Made by a program: the position numbers and the translations under genes | Part shown: positions 51,148 to 59,826 of the stretch, piece after piece | Position numbering within the stretch: position 1 is the first letter of the stretch | Layout of the letters: every line of letters starts with the position of its first letter | The notes under the pieces: model-generated | What the model saw: only the letters and a program-made list of their open reading frames with translations | The model's database searches: none | Told to the model about the DNA's origin: nothing | Source of the DNA: Herbaspirillum sp. WKF16 | GTDB taxonomy: Bacteria > Pseudomonadota > Gammaproteobacteria > Burkholderiales > Burkholderiaceae_D | Assembly (NCBI RefSeq): GCF_028993615.1 | Contig: NZ_CP118632.1 | Location: 620,001-684,000 of the forward strand | DNA length: 64,000 nt | Direction: 5' to 3'

Positions 51148-51185
51148 AAAAAAGCCCGCGCCGGCATGGAGGCGCAGGCGCGGGC
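51148..51185 (-). terminator. Terminator of the SDR/MFS/SDR/cupin unit
   Basis: Minus strand GCCCGCGC ... GCGCGGGC followed by six T; 32 bp past the SDR stop and between it and the IclR gene. Confidence 0.85.
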
Positions 51186-51216
51186 AAATGGCATGCAAGG
51201 GTTACAGTGCCGCGGA

Positions 51217-51942
51217 TCAGGCGACCAGGTAGCCGCCGTCCACCGGGACGATGGCGCCGGTCATGAAGGAGGCGGCCGGGGTGCACAGGAAGGCCACCAC
51301 ATTGCCGATGTCTTCGGGGGTGCCCCAGCGGCCCAGCGGGGTGCGTGCCAGGATCGGGCCGGAGCGCGCCGGGTCGTCCTGCAGGGCCTGGGTCAGCGGG
51401 GTGGCGATCCAGCCCGGGGCGACGGCGTTGACGCGGATGCCGTCGGCGGCATAGGCGATCGCCAGCGATTTGGTCAGCTGCGCCACGCCGCCCTTGCTGG
51501 CGCTGTAGCCCGGCACCAGGCCGCCGCCGAAGAAGCTCAGCATCGAGGCGGTATTGACGATGCACCCCTTGGACTGCTTCAGCAGCTCACGGGCGGCGGC
51601 GCATACGCGCATGGTGCCGGTCAGGTTGACTGCGATCACCTGCTCGAACACCTCGGTTTCCAGCTCGGCGCCGCGCTTGATGATGCCGGCGCAGTTGATC
51701 ACGAAGTCGAGCTCGTCGATGCCGGCGATGGCACCGCGCACGCTCTCTTCCGAGGCCACGTTCATTTCCACCAGCGTCACGCCCGTGCCCTTGAATTCAT
51801 CGGTGGCGAACGGCGGCAGCCCGGCGGCGATCACCTTGGCGCCCATGCCGGCCAGCTGGCGCGCGATGCCGCCGCCGATGCCTTGCGTGCCGCCGGTGAC
51901 CAGCGCGGTCTTGCCCTTGAACAGATCGGGGGAGAAAGTCAT
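51217..51942 (-). CDS. SDR family oxidoreductase
   Basis: The start at 51942 has AAAGGAAA upstream; an extension to 52050 is not needed. The 241-residue protein shows TGGTQGIGGGIARQLAG, NCAGIIKRG, SASKGGVAQL with the catalytic Tyr/Lys, and VNAVAPGWIATPL. The C-terminal VDGGYLVA is typical. It belongs to the polyol/sugar dehydrogenase-like SDRs. Probably oxidises or reduces an intermediate of the compound imported by the neighbouring MFS carrier. Confidence 0.9.
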   Translation of the reverse strand: MTFSPDLFKGKTALVTGGTQGIGGGIARQLAGMGAKVIAAGLPPFATDEFKGTGVTLVEMNVASEESVRGAIAGIDELDFVINCAGIIKRGAELETEVFEQVIAVNLTGTMRVCAAARELLKQSKGCIVNTASMLSFFGGGLVPGYSASKGGVAQLTKSLAIAYAADGIRVNAVAPGWIATPLTQALQDDPARSGPILARTPLGRWGTPEDIGNVVAFLCTPAASFMTGAIVPVDGGYLVA

Positions 51943-52062
51943 GTCGTTTCCTTTACTTGAATGCGGGGGACTGGCTGGATGGCATCGCCGCCGTGGGCGG
52001 CGATGCCATCGGGTCAGGCTCCTGCGCATGCCGGGCGTGGGCCGCGGCATGCCGGCGCCGCA

Positions 52063-53367
52063 TCAGGCGTGCGCGTCGATGGGTTTGTTGACCACGAACA
52101 TGTAGACCAGTGCGGCGGCGAAGGCCACGGCCGCGCTGATCAGCAGCGCATTGACGAAGGAGTGGGTTTGATCCACCACCACGCCGGTGATCACCGGGGC
52201 CAGCGAGCCGCCCAGGTAGCCGCCGAAGTTCTGCATGCTGCCCAGCGACGCCACCAGGCGGCGCGGGATCGCCACCGAGACCAGCGCCCAGGCGCCGCCC
52301 GAAGCCATGTTCACGAAGGCCATGGCCAGCGAGATGTAGACGATCGCCATGGTGGTGCTCGGGGTGTAGGCGGCCGGGATGGTGAAGGCGCCGGCGCCGA
52401 TCAGGCCCGCGCAGATCGGCCACTTGCGGCTGCGGATGGCAGGCATGCCGCGCTTCATCAGGCCGTCGGCGATGTAGCCCGAGGACAGCATGCCCAGCGT
52501 GCCGAAGATGTAGGGGATCACCACCACCCAGCCGGTGCGCGCGATCGAGAGATGGCGCTCATGCTCCAGGTAGGCCGGCAGCCAGGTCAGGTACAGCCAG
52601 ACCATGTAGATCACGCCCATGAAGCCGAACAGCATGCCCCAGGTGGTGCGGTACTTGAACAGGCTCTTCCACTCGGACCAGGTCAGCTTGGCGTTGGCGT
52701 TCGGATCATTGTCGTTGTCGTCGGCCAGGTACAGGACTTCGGACGGCGTCAGCTCGACCTCGTTGCGGTTGCGGTAGAAGATGTACCAGCCCACCGACAC
52801 GGCGATGCCCAGCAGGCCCATGATGACGAACATCATGCGCCAGCCGAAGGACAGCATCAGGATGGTCAGGATCGGCGGCGCCAGGGCCGGGCCGATGGTG
52901 GAGGAGGCCACGAAGATGCCGGTCGGGCCGCCGCGCTCGCGCATGGCGAACCACTCCGACACCACCTTGGCGCCGGCCGGGAACTGCGGCGCCTCGCCCA
53001 GGCCCAGGAACACGCGGGCCACCAGGAACTGCTGCAGCGAGTTGACGAAACCGCCCGCCAATTGCGCCACCGACCAGATGAACATGCCGGCGCCCAGCAT
53101 CACGCGCGCGCCGAACTTGTCGAGCATGGCGCCGATGGGCAGTTGTGAGAAGGCGTAGGCCAGCGAGAAGGCCGACAGCAAGAGGCCCATCTGCGAGGCC
53201 GACAGGCCCAGCTCCTGGCTGACGGAATGGTTGGCGATGGACAGGGTGCTGCGGTCAAGGTAGTTGACGATGCCTGCCAGCATCAGGAACGTCAGGGCAA
53301 TGACCTGGACGCGTTTGAGCCGGGGGCTCTTTTCCGGCCGGGCGGCCGGGTCTTTTTGAACTTCCAT
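52063..53367 (-). CDS. MFS transporter, anion:cation symporter family (hexuronate/glucarate type)
   Basis: The start at 53367 (MEVQKDPAARPEK) has GGAG upstream. The 434-residue, 12-TM carrier has AGIVNYLDRSTLSIANHS in TM1, the LLSAFSLAYAFSQLPIGAMLDKFG motif and LGLGEAPQFPAGAKVVSEWF, all hallmarks of ExuT/GudP-like symporters for sugar acids and aromatic acids. Part of the SDR/cupin operon, so the ligand may be an acid catabolised by those enzymes. Confidence 0.92.
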   Translation of the reverse strand: MEVQKDPAARPEKSPRLKRVQVIALTFLMLAGIVNYLDRSTLSIANHSVSQELGLSASQMGLLLSAFSLAYAFSQLPIGAMLDKFGARVMLGAGMFIWSVAQLAGGFVNSLQQFLVARVFLGLGEAPQFPAGAKVVSEWFAMRERGGPTGIFVASSTIGPALAPPILTILMLSFGWRMMFVIMGLLGIAVSVGWYIFYRNRNEVELTPSEVLYLADDNDNDPNANAKLTWSEWKSLFKYRTTWGMLFGFMGVIYMVWLYLTWLPAYLEHERHLSIARTGWVVVIPYIFGTLGMLSSGYIADGLMKRGMPAIRSRKWPICAGLIGAGAFTIPAAYTPSTTMAIVYISLAMAFVNMASGGAWALVSVAIPRRLVASLGSMQNFGGYLGGSLAPVITGVVVDQTHSFVNALLISAAVAFAAALVYMFVVNKPIDAHA

Positions 53368-53639
53368 GAAATACGTCTCCAAAGTGAATGAGTAAGCCAT
53401 TTGGTCGCTTCCTGCCCGACGCCGTCTTTGTCGCGGCGCTTGATGCGGAAAGCTATCTTGTTTGGAAGCGATGCTGTCGTCGCAGGCGTTGTGGATGCCG
53501 CCTGCGCGTCTGTGAGGGAATTTGCGTCCCGTCCGGCGCGGCGCTTACCCCCGTGGTATTTGCCGCGATCGCCCCTTGCCCGGATCATTCTCGCGGGCAG
53601 GCTGCGCGCAGCCTGCCCTTGTGTCGTCACGTCATTGCT
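53368..53639. other. Intergenic gap, no gene recognised
   Basis: About 270 bp between the MFS gene and the SDR/cupin pair. No convincing ORF, hairpin or operator was seen, so the MFS gene may have its own promoter. Confidence 0.4.
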
Positions 53640-54380
53640 TCAATACGTCGCGCGCCCGCCCGAGAGGTCGAACACGGCGCCGGTGTTGAAGGTGCAGGAG
53701 CCCGAGCATAGCCAGGCCACCATCTCCGCCACTTCGTCCACCGTGCCCAGACGGCCCATCGGACTCTTGTTGATCATGTTCTGCACGTGCGCCGGCGCCA
53801 TCTGTTCCAGCAGCGAGGTCTTCACCGCCGCCGGCGCCAGGGCGTTGACCAGCACCCCGGCGTTGGCCAGTTCCTTGCCCAGCGACTTGGTCAGCGCCAG
53901 CACGCCGGCCTTGGCCGCGCTGTAGGCCGAGGCGTTGGGCGTGCCCTCCTTGCCGGCCAGCGAGGCGATGTTGACGATGCGGCCCGAGCCGGCGGCGCGC
54001 ATGGCCGGCACCACGCTGCGGCAGGCGTGGAACACGCCCAGCAGGTTGACGTTGACGATGCGGTGCCACTCGGCCACGTCGTACTCGTCCAGCGGTACGG
54101 TGGAGCCGGCATAGCCGGCGTTGTTGACCAGGAAGTCGATGCGGCCGAAGTCGGCCACGAGCTGCCGCGCGGCGGCGTCGGTGGAGGCCGGGTCGGCGAT
54201 GTCCACCTGGTACTGGCGGTACGGCGAGGCCGGATCGGCCTTCAGGTCCCAGCACGCCACCCGCGCGCCGGCGCGCGCCAGGCGCTCGCTGATGGCCGCG
54301 CCGATGCCGCCGTTGCCGCCGGTGACGACGGCCACGCAATCCTTGAAATCGTATTCGGCGTTGCGGTAGCCCATGCTCAT
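53640..54380 (-). CDS. SDR family oxidoreductase
   Basis: The ATG at 54380 overlaps the cupin stop (ATGA), showing translational coupling. The 246-residue product has TGGNGGIGAAISERLARAG, NNAGYAGSTVPLDE, the catalytic YSAAKAGVLAL, and LAPAAVKTSLLEQM. It is a classical SDR with a FabG-like layout. With the cupin it forms the first two genes of the operon. Substrate unknown. Confidence 0.9.
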   Translation of the reverse strand: MSMGYRNAEYDFKDCVAVVTGGNGGIGAAISERLARAGARVACWDLKADPASPYRQYQVDIADPASTDAAARQLVADFGRIDFLVNNAGYAGSTVPLDEYDVAEWHRIVNVNLLGVFHACRSVVPAMRAAGSGRIVNIASLAGKEGTPNASAYSAAKAGVLALTKSLGKELANAGVLVNALAPAAVKTSLLEQMAPAHVQNMINKSPMGRLGTVDEVAEMVAWLCSGSCTFNTGAVFDLSGGRATY

Positions 54381-54904
54381 CTCACGAACTGGTTGACGTA
54401 GTCGGCGCCCAGGCCGACCGCTTCGTAGTGCTTGCGGCACATTTCCAGCTTGGTGTAGACGTCCTCGTAGCCCTCGAACTTGCCCCAGGGATCGCAGTAG
54501 AACATCACGCCGGTGATGTGGAAGTAGGTGATCATTTCCTCGACGTCTTCCGGCACGTACAGGGTGTGCGTTTCGCCCGGCGGTTCGAACACGTAGCTGC
54601 CTTGCTCGGCGATCCACTTGTGCTCCAGGTAGCGCCACTTGCCCTTCAAGACCATGCCATGCACCGGCGCCGGATGGCGGTGGCGCGACAGCACGCCCGA
54701 CTTGCGCACGCGCAGCAGGTTGGTCCAGTAGCCTTGCGACACGTTCAGGCACAGCGGGCGGAACCAGACGTTCTCGGCCTGCGGCACCCAGATGCGCTCA
54801 TCCTCGGGGATCGCGGGGTTGACCACGATCTCCAGCGGGGCTTCCTTGGGATTGGGGTACTGGTACGGCATCAGCTTCGAATCGGCGGGCATGGTCGCGC
54901 TCAT
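54377..54904 (-). CDS. Cupin-domain protein, 2,4'-dihydroxyacetophenone dioxygenase-like
   Basis: A 175-residue cupin. Metal-binding segment LSRHRHPAPVHGMVLKGKW holds the first motif (two His and the later acidic/His set), and YVFEPPGETHTLYVP holds the second. This pattern fits the ChrR/DAD-like cupins, some of which cleave alpha-keto or hydroxyacetophenone side chains. First gene of the operon with two SDRs and a sugar/aromatic-acid carrier. Activity cannot be stated with confidence. Confidence 0.8.
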   Translation of the reverse strand: MSATMPADSKLMPYQYPNPKEAPLEIVVNPAIPEDERIWVPQAENVWFRPLCLNVSQGYWTNLLRVRKSGVLSRHRHPAPVHGMVLKGKWRYLEHKWIAEQGSYVFEPPGETHTLYVPEDVEEMITYFHITGVMFYCDPWGKFEGYEDVYTKLEMCRKHYEAVGLGADYVNQFVR

Positions 54905-54938
54905 TGGGTTCTCCTCATGGGTTCAATTCGCAGGACTA

Positions 54939-54957
54939 ATGTTCACTATATGGACAT
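54939..54957. promoter_or_regulatory. Imperfect palindrome before the cupin operon
   Basis: ATGTTCACTATATGGACAT, 35 bp upstream of the cupin ATG. Size suits an IclR-type site for the operon's regulator. Confidence 0.4.
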
Positions 54958-55330
54958 TTAGTCTGTAATGTGGTCACTTTGAGCGATCGCCAAACGTCTG
55001 TCAAGGCGGGATTTGCAGCCGGATCCAGCATGAAAACGAGCTGCACTTATTGACGGCCATCAAGCGCCGCCAGTTTTCATCCGGAAGACGGAGGGAGAAA
55101 CGACATCCGGCACCGGTTATTAACGCGAGCCTGCGCTGCAGCCCGCCGACGAAAAGTGGCCGGGCGGCGACAAGCTTGCCGACCAATAGATTGGTAATAC
55201 CAATTTATCGGAGGTCGAAGTGTAATCCAGTGCGGTGTGAAAACATCGCGCCGGAGCGATGAAAATTGCGCGTGCGCGCATTCATCCCAGCCGGCGGGAG
55301 CAAGGCGGCCGCAATGCGGCCGTGACGGGA
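54958..55330. other. Intergenic region between cupin operon and LysR gene
   Basis: About 370 bp with no convincing gene. The one clear element is the GntR/FCD-like palindrome at 55190-55204. Confidence 0.4.
55190..55204. promoter_or_regulatory. PdhR/FCD-type GntR operator-like palindrome
   Basis: ATTGGTAATACCAAT is a perfect dyad matching the PdhR-type consensus ATTGGT-N3-ACCAAT. It is 286 bp upstream of the cupin start. No GntR gene is in the window. Confidence 0.5.
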
Positions 55331-56230
55331 TCAGCCGTTCCAGTGCACCTGGCGGAAGGCCTCGGAGAGGAAGTCCAGCATGGCGCGCACCTTGGCCGGC
55401 AGGTGGGTGCGACTGGGATAGACCGCGTAGATGCCCAGTTCGGGCGAGCTGTAGTCGGTCAGGATGGGCACCAGCTGGCCGCTGCGCAGGTGCTGGTCGA
55501 TCATGAAGGTGGGCTGGCGGGTGATGCCCACGCCGCCCAGCGCCGCCGCCACGCAGCTGTCGCCGTTGTTGACGTGCATGCGCGAATTCACCTTGACCGT
55601 GACCGGGCCCTCGGGGCCGGTAAACTGCCAGTCGTCCTTGCTGGCGTTGTAGCTGTAACTGATCGCCTGGTGCTGCGCCAGTTCATGCGGGTGCAGCGGC
55701 GTGCCGTGCTGTTCCAGGTAGGCCGGCGAGGCGCACACCTGCAGGTTGGTGGTGGTGAGCTTGCGGTGCACCAGCGTGGAGTCCGACAGGCGGGCGATGC
55801 GGATGGCCATGTCGAAGCCCTCGTCGATGATGTCGACGATGCGGTCCGACAGCGTGATGTCGAGCGCCACGCCCGGGTGGCGCTCCAGGAACATCGGCCA
55901 CAGCGGCGCCAGGTGCAGCACGCCGAAGGTCTGCGGCGCGTTGATGCGCAGCAGGCCGGCAGGATTGGAGGCGCCGGCGGTCAGCAGGTCGTCGGCCTCT
56001 TCCAGGGCCGCTACGATTTGCTTGCAGCGCTCCAGGTAAAGCGTGCCGGCTTCGGTCAGCGACAGCCGGCGCGTGGTCCGCTGCATCAGGCGCGACCCCA
56101 GGCGCGCCTCCAGTTCAAGCACGGTGCGCGACACCGCAGCCTTGGAGATGCCGAGCGCGTCGGCGGCCTTGACGAAGCTGCCCAGGTCGGCCACCGCCAC
56201 GAAGCATTCGATTTCCCGCAGTTTGTTCAA
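55331..56230 (-). CDS. LysR family transcriptional regulator
   Basis: A 299-residue LysR protein starting at TTG 56230 (MNKLREIECFVAVADLGSF), the natural family start; GGGA lies upstream and no ATG fits. HTH at 1-60 (VKAADALGISKAAVSRTVLELE, LMQRTTRRLSLTEAG), then the substrate domain. The extradiol-dioxygenase and DoxX genes precede it on the same strand and are likely targets. Confidence 0.9.
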   Translation of the reverse strand: MNKLREIECFVAVADLGSFVKAADALGISKAAVSRTVLELEARLGSRLMQRTTRRLSLTEAGTLYLERCKQIVAALEEADDLLTAGASNPAGLLRINAPQTFGVLHLAPLWPMFLERHPGVALDITLSDRIVDIIDEGFDMAIRIARLSDSTLVHRKLTTTNLQVCASPAYLEQHGTPLHPHELAQHQAISYSYNASKDDWQFTGPEGPVTVKVNSRMHVNNGDSCVAAALGGVGITRQPTFMIDQHLRSGQLVPILTDYSSPELGIYAVYPSRTHLPAKVRAMLDFLSEAFRQVHWNG

Positions 56231-56301
56231 ATTCCCTGTCCCCGCAATCCTGGAAATGGCGCCGCGCGAGCGCCGTTCCCGGGTTGGTGGGGACGAGTGG
56301 C

Positions 56302-57132
56302 TCAGGCGGCCGCCGGTAGTTGTGCCAGCAGTCTGGAGGCCGAGCCGAAGGCGAAGGCATCCATGCGCAGGCTATGATACGTCGAACCGCTGTCGAGGTG
56401 CACGAACTGCGTCCAATCGTCGGCCGCGCCCATGGCGAAGAACAGCGTGAGCAGGTGTTCGTCGCTGGGATGGGTGCGCACGGCGTGCGGCGCGGTGGTG
56501 CGGTAACCGAACAGTCCCTCGAGGTCGCCGGCGCGCATGCGGTCGAGGAACCAGTGCAGGAACTCGGCGGTATGCGGCGGTTCTTCCGCATCCGGATCGT
56601 TGCGGCGCAGTTCGCGCAGGTTGTGCGTGAAGCTGCCGGAGCCGACCAGCAGGATGCCCTCCTGCGCCAGCGGCGCCAGCAACCGGCCGACGCGGAAGTG
56701 GTAGTCGGGCGGCATGTGGGATTGCAGCGAGAGCTGGATCACCGGCACGTCGGCTTGCGGATAGAGATAGCGCATCGGCACCCAGGTGCCGTGGTCCAGG
56801 CCCCAACTGCCGTCGGCGCCGGCTTCCACGCCGCCGTCGCGCAGCAGGCGCGCCACGTGCTCGGCCAGGGCCGGCGCGCCGGGCGCGGGATAGTCGAGCT
56901 GGTAGAGCGCCTGCGGGAAGCCGCCGAAGTCATGGATCACCGGCGGCTTCAACTGGTTGCCCACGCGCGCGGTCACGGTTTCCCAATGCGGTGAGACGAC
57001 TACGATGGCGCGCGGTTTGGGCAGTGCGACGCCGATGTCGGCGAGCAGCGGGCCGGTGCGGCCGGGTTCTACGGCCAGCATGGGCGAGCCGTGCGAGACG
57101 AACAGCGAGGGCAGGTGGTTGGTATCGGTCAT
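56302..57132 (-). CDS. Class III extradiol ring-cleavage dioxygenase (LigB / YgiD 4,5-DOPA type)
   Basis: The start at 57132 (MTDTNHLPSLFVSHGSP) has GGAG upstream. The 276-residue enzyme shows FVSHGSPMLAVEPG, VVVSPHWET, the IHDFGGFPQALYQLDYPAPG segment, LDHGTWVPMRYLYP with a metal/catalytic His, and GSGSFTHNLREL. This is the YgiD/DODA family, which opens catechol rings such as DOPA using a metal. Neighbours are DoxX and LysR. Confidence 0.92.
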   Translation of the reverse strand: MTDTNHLPSLFVSHGSPMLAVEPGRTGPLLADIGVALPKPRAIVVVSPHWETVTARVGNQLKPPVIHDFGGFPQALYQLDYPAPGAPALAEHVARLLRDGGVEAGADGSWGLDHGTWVPMRYLYPQADVPVIQLSLQSHMPPDYHFRVGRLLAPLAQEGILLVGSGSFTHNLRELRRNDPDAEEPPHTAEFLHWFLDRMRAGDLEGLFGYRTTAPHAVRTHPSDEHLLTLFFAMGAADDWTQFVHLDSGSTYHSLRMDAFAFGSASRLLAQLPAAA

Positions 57133-57222
57133 GGCGGTGCTCCGAAGGCTGCGGCGCCAGGTGCGCCTTGCAGCATGCATCAAACTGAAATCATTAAAAC
57201 ATCAGGTGGCCCGGCGCGCTGG

Positions 57223-57636
57223 TCAGTTGCGCGCTTCGCGCTTGAGGGCATAGGCGCCGTCGCCCAGCAGGAACAACGCGACCAGGCCGACGATCCACAG
57301 CGCCAGGTATTCCCAGCCGCCGTGCGGATTGGTGAAGAAGAAACCGGCCGGGCCGTGCACCAGCACGATCGCGCCCAGCAGGTCCAGCGCCAGCGGAATG
57401 GCCAGCCAGCGGCCGTAGTAGCCCAGCACCAGCGCGATGCCGCCGACCACTTCCAGCAGCATCACCGGATAGGCCAGCCAGCCCGGCACGCCCAGCGAGG
57501 CGAAGAAGCCGGCGGCGCCGGCGGGTGTGAAGACGAAGATCTTCAGGGCCGCGTGGGCCAGGAAGAAGATGCCCATGGTCACGCGCAGCAGGAGGGCGGC
57601 GTAGTCGGCTTTGGTGTTGACGGTAACGGTAGTCAT
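57223..57636 (-). CDS. DoxX family membrane protein
   Basis: A 137-residue protein with four hydrophobic helices: LLLRVTMGIFFLAHAALKIF, YPVMLLEVVGGIALVLGYYG, LALDLLGAIVLVHG, YLALWIVGLVALFLLG. DoxX/YphA-type proteins occur beside quinone and redox enzymes. GGGGAA precedes the ATG. It is upstream of the dioxygenase gene on the same strand. Confidence 0.9.
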   Translation of the reverse strand: MTTVTVNTKADYAALLLRVTMGIFFLAHAALKIFVFTPAGAAGFFASLGVPGWLAYPVMLLEVVGGIALVLGYYGRWLAIPLALDLLGAIVLVHGPAGFFFTNPHGGWEYLALWIVGLVALFLLGDGAYALKREARN

Positions 57637-57797
57637 GTTTTCCCCGGATGAGTGTCGATCGGATGGCGTTGCCGGTCGGCGTCATGGCGCCGCCGGTGTC
57701 CTTTGACGACACTCTAGGGAAAGATGGGCGCCGGATAAACCGGCGCCGGCGGGATGGATCGTCCATGCTGCGTTGACAATCCGGCCCGCAGGCGCGC

Positions 57798-59054
57798 TCA
57801 GTCCTCGCCGTCGCGCGGCTGCGGCTTGGCCTCTTCGCGGCGGTTGTAGCCGGCCACCATGTCGAAGCGGAACAGGCGGCACTCCAGAGCGCCGTTGAAG
57901 AACGGCGTCTTGCGCGACTCCTTCAGGCGCATCAGCTTGGGCAGGCCCAGGTCGGCCGAGAACAGGAACACGCTCCAGCCGGCGAAGCGCTGCTTGAGGG
58001 TGGTGGAGAAGGCGCTGAAGAATTGTATGAACAGTTCCTCGGTGGGCAGGGCGCGGTCGCCGCGCACGCCGATACGTTCGCCATAGGGCGGGTTGGACAG
58101 CATGATGCCGACCAGCGGCCGGCCGTCGGCGCCGACCGGCGGCTTCACTTCCTGGGCCTCGATCTGCTTCAGCGGGATCTCGAACTGGATGCCGGCGCGG
58201 CGCAGGTTCTCGCGCGTGAGTTCGACCATGTCGCCCGAGATGTCGCTGCCGAACAGCGTCGGCGTGGTCGGCAGCGCATTGGGCTTGAAATCGCCCTTGA
58301 TGGACAGCCAGGCCTCGGCGTTGAAGTTGCTGAATTTCTCGAAGGCGAAGCGGCGCCGCGCGCCCGGCGGCACGCCGGCCACCATTTGCGCGGCCTCGGC
58401 CAGGATGGTGCCGGAGCCGCACATCGGGTCGAACAGCGGCACGCCCGGCTTCCAGCCGGAGGTGCGCAGGAGGCCCGCGGCCAGGTTCTCGCGCAGCGGC
58501 GCGTCGCCGGTCTCTTCGCGCCAGCCGCGCTTGAACAGCGCCTCGCCGGAGGTGTCGAGGTAGACGGTGTAGTTGTGCGCGTCGACGAAGCCGGCGATGC
58601 GCATGTCGGGCGTCTTGGTGTTGACCGAGGGGCGCAGCTTCATCAGGTCGAGGAAGCGGTCGCAGATCGCGTCCTTGATCTTCAGGGTGGTGAATTCCAG
58701 GCTGCGCAGGGGCGACTTCACCGCGGTCATGTCGACGCGGATGGTGTGGTTGACCTTGAACCAGTCTTCCCAGGGCTGCGCCAGCGTCAGGTCATAGATG
58801 TCGTTTTCGGTCTTGTAGGCGCCGTGCGCCATGCGCAGCAGCACGCGGCTGGCGATGCGCGAATGCAGGTTCAGCTGGTAGGCCGCCAGGAGCGTGCCCG
58901 AGCAGTGCACGCCGCCCGGCACCTGGTTATGCACCTTGAGCGCGGCGGCCGGGCCGGCGTGGCCGGCGATCTCGTTGAGCTCTTCGGCCAGGGCGGCTTC
59001 CAGGCCGCGCGGGCAGGGGCAGAAGTAGGAGTAACTGGTTTGGAACGATTGCAT
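57798..59054 (-). CDS. rlmL: THUMP-domain class I rRNA (guanine-N2) methyltransferase, RlmL/YcbY-like
   Basis: The start at 59054 (MQSFQTSYSYFCPCPRGLEAALAEEL) is the family start. The 418-residue protein has an N-terminal ferredoxin/THUMP region (about 1-160). A methyltransferase domain follows: PLFDPMCGSGTILAEAA is the SAM motif, FGSDISGDMVELTREN follows, and IMLSNPPYGERIG is the NPPY catalytic motif. It matches the N-terminal half of RlmKL; no RlmK half is fused. Methylates 23S rRNA in the cytoplasm. Confidence 0.88.
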   Translation of the reverse strand: MQSFQTSYSYFCPCPRGLEAALAEELNEIAGHAGPAAALKVHNQVPGGVHCSGTLLAAYQLNLHSRIASRVLLRMAHGAYKTENDIYDLTLAQPWEDWFKVNHTIRVDMTAVKSPLRSLEFTTLKIKDAICDRFLDLMKLRPSVNTKTPDMRIAGFVDAHNYTVYLDTSGEALFKRGWREETGDAPLRENLAAGLLRTSGWKPGVPLFDPMCGSGTILAEAAQMVAGVPPGARRRFAFEKFSNFNAEAWLSIKGDFKPNALPTTPTLFGSDISGDMVELTRENLRRAGIQFEIPLKQIEAQEVKPPVGADGRPLVGIMLSNPPYGERIGVRGDRALPTEELFIQFFSAFSTTLKQRFAGWSVFLFSADLGLPKLMRLKESRKTPFFNGALECRLFRFDMVAGYNRREEAKPQPRDGED

Positions 59055-59100
59055 GGGAGTACCTTTTGTCCGTAGTGAAACTGCTGTTGTCAAAAATGCA

Positions 59101-59132
59101 GACGCCGGGCCGCGGATGCGCGGCCCGGCGTC
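59101..59132 (-). terminator. Terminator after the HCCA isomerase gene
   Basis: Perfect 14-bp arms GACGCCGGGCCGCG / CGCGGCCCGGCGTC with a 4-bp loop, 19 bp past the stop at 59151; on the minus strand a short T-run follows. Confidence 0.8.
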
Positions 59133-59150
59133 ATTTTACCGCGCCAGACC

Positions 59151-59756
59151 TCAGGATCCGGCGAATGCGCGCTCGACGAAGTCCAGCCGGTCCTGGCCCC
59201 AGTAGCCTTCGCCCTGGTAGACGAACCACGGCGCGCCGAACACGCTGGCGGCGTTGGCTTCATCGGTGAAACGGTCGAACTCGGCCTGGGCGCTGGCGGT
59301 CTCGGAGGACTTCAGGAGCGCCGCGCCGTCGTGCTCCAGCGCGTTGGCGATCGCCACCAGGGTGTCGTTGTCGGCGATGTTCTTCTGGTCTTCCCACACG
59401 CCGCGCATCACCGCGCCGGCCAGCCTGAGCGCGGCGGCGGTGCCGTGCGCCAGCTGGCAGGCGATGATCATGCGCGCCGCGGTGTCGCTGTTGACCGGGA
59501 AATAGGTCGGCTGCAGGATCATCGGCTTGCCCAGGAACTCGCTCCAGCGCGCCAGCTCCTTCAAGCGGTAGGCCTGGCGCTGCGGCGCGCGCTTGGCCAG
59601 CGGCAGGCCGCCGGAGACGCCGAAGACCTTGGACAGGTCGAAGGGCTTGGGCAGGATCTGCACCTGGTATTTTTCGGCGAGCGCGACGAAACGGTCGTGG
59701 CCCAGGTAGGCGAACGGCGAATGCGGCGCGAAGAAGTATTCACAGACTTTGCTCAT
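59151..59756 (-). CDS. 2-hydroxychromene-2-carboxylate isomerase (DsbA-fold, NahD-like)
   Basis: The start at 59756 (MSKVCEYFFAPHSPFAYLGHDRF) fits the family; a longer frame is not needed. The 201-residue thioredoxin-fold protein has FFAPHSPFAYLGHDRF at the usual active-site region (Ser in place of Cys), GTAAALRLAGAVMRGVWEDQKNI, and VFGAPWFVYQGEGYWGQDRLDFVE. It belongs to the kappa-GST/HCCA isomerase family. Its in-vivo substrate is unknown here; no naphthalene genes are nearby. Confidence 0.9.
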   Translation of the reverse strand: MSKVCEYFFAPHSPFAYLGHDRFVALAEKYQVQILPKPFDLSKVFGVSGGLPLAKRAPQRQAYRLKELARWSEFLGKPMILQPTYFPVNSDTAARMIIACQLAHGTAAALRLAGAVMRGVWEDQKNIADNDTLVAIANALEHDGAALLKSSETASAQAEFDRFTDEANAASVFGAPWFVYQGEGYWGQDRLDFVERAFAGS

Positions 59757-59826
59757 GACCGGCTCCGGATGGCTGATGAGAGTGGATGGTGTACGACCTG
59801 AAACCGAAACGACTTGATGCATGTAT

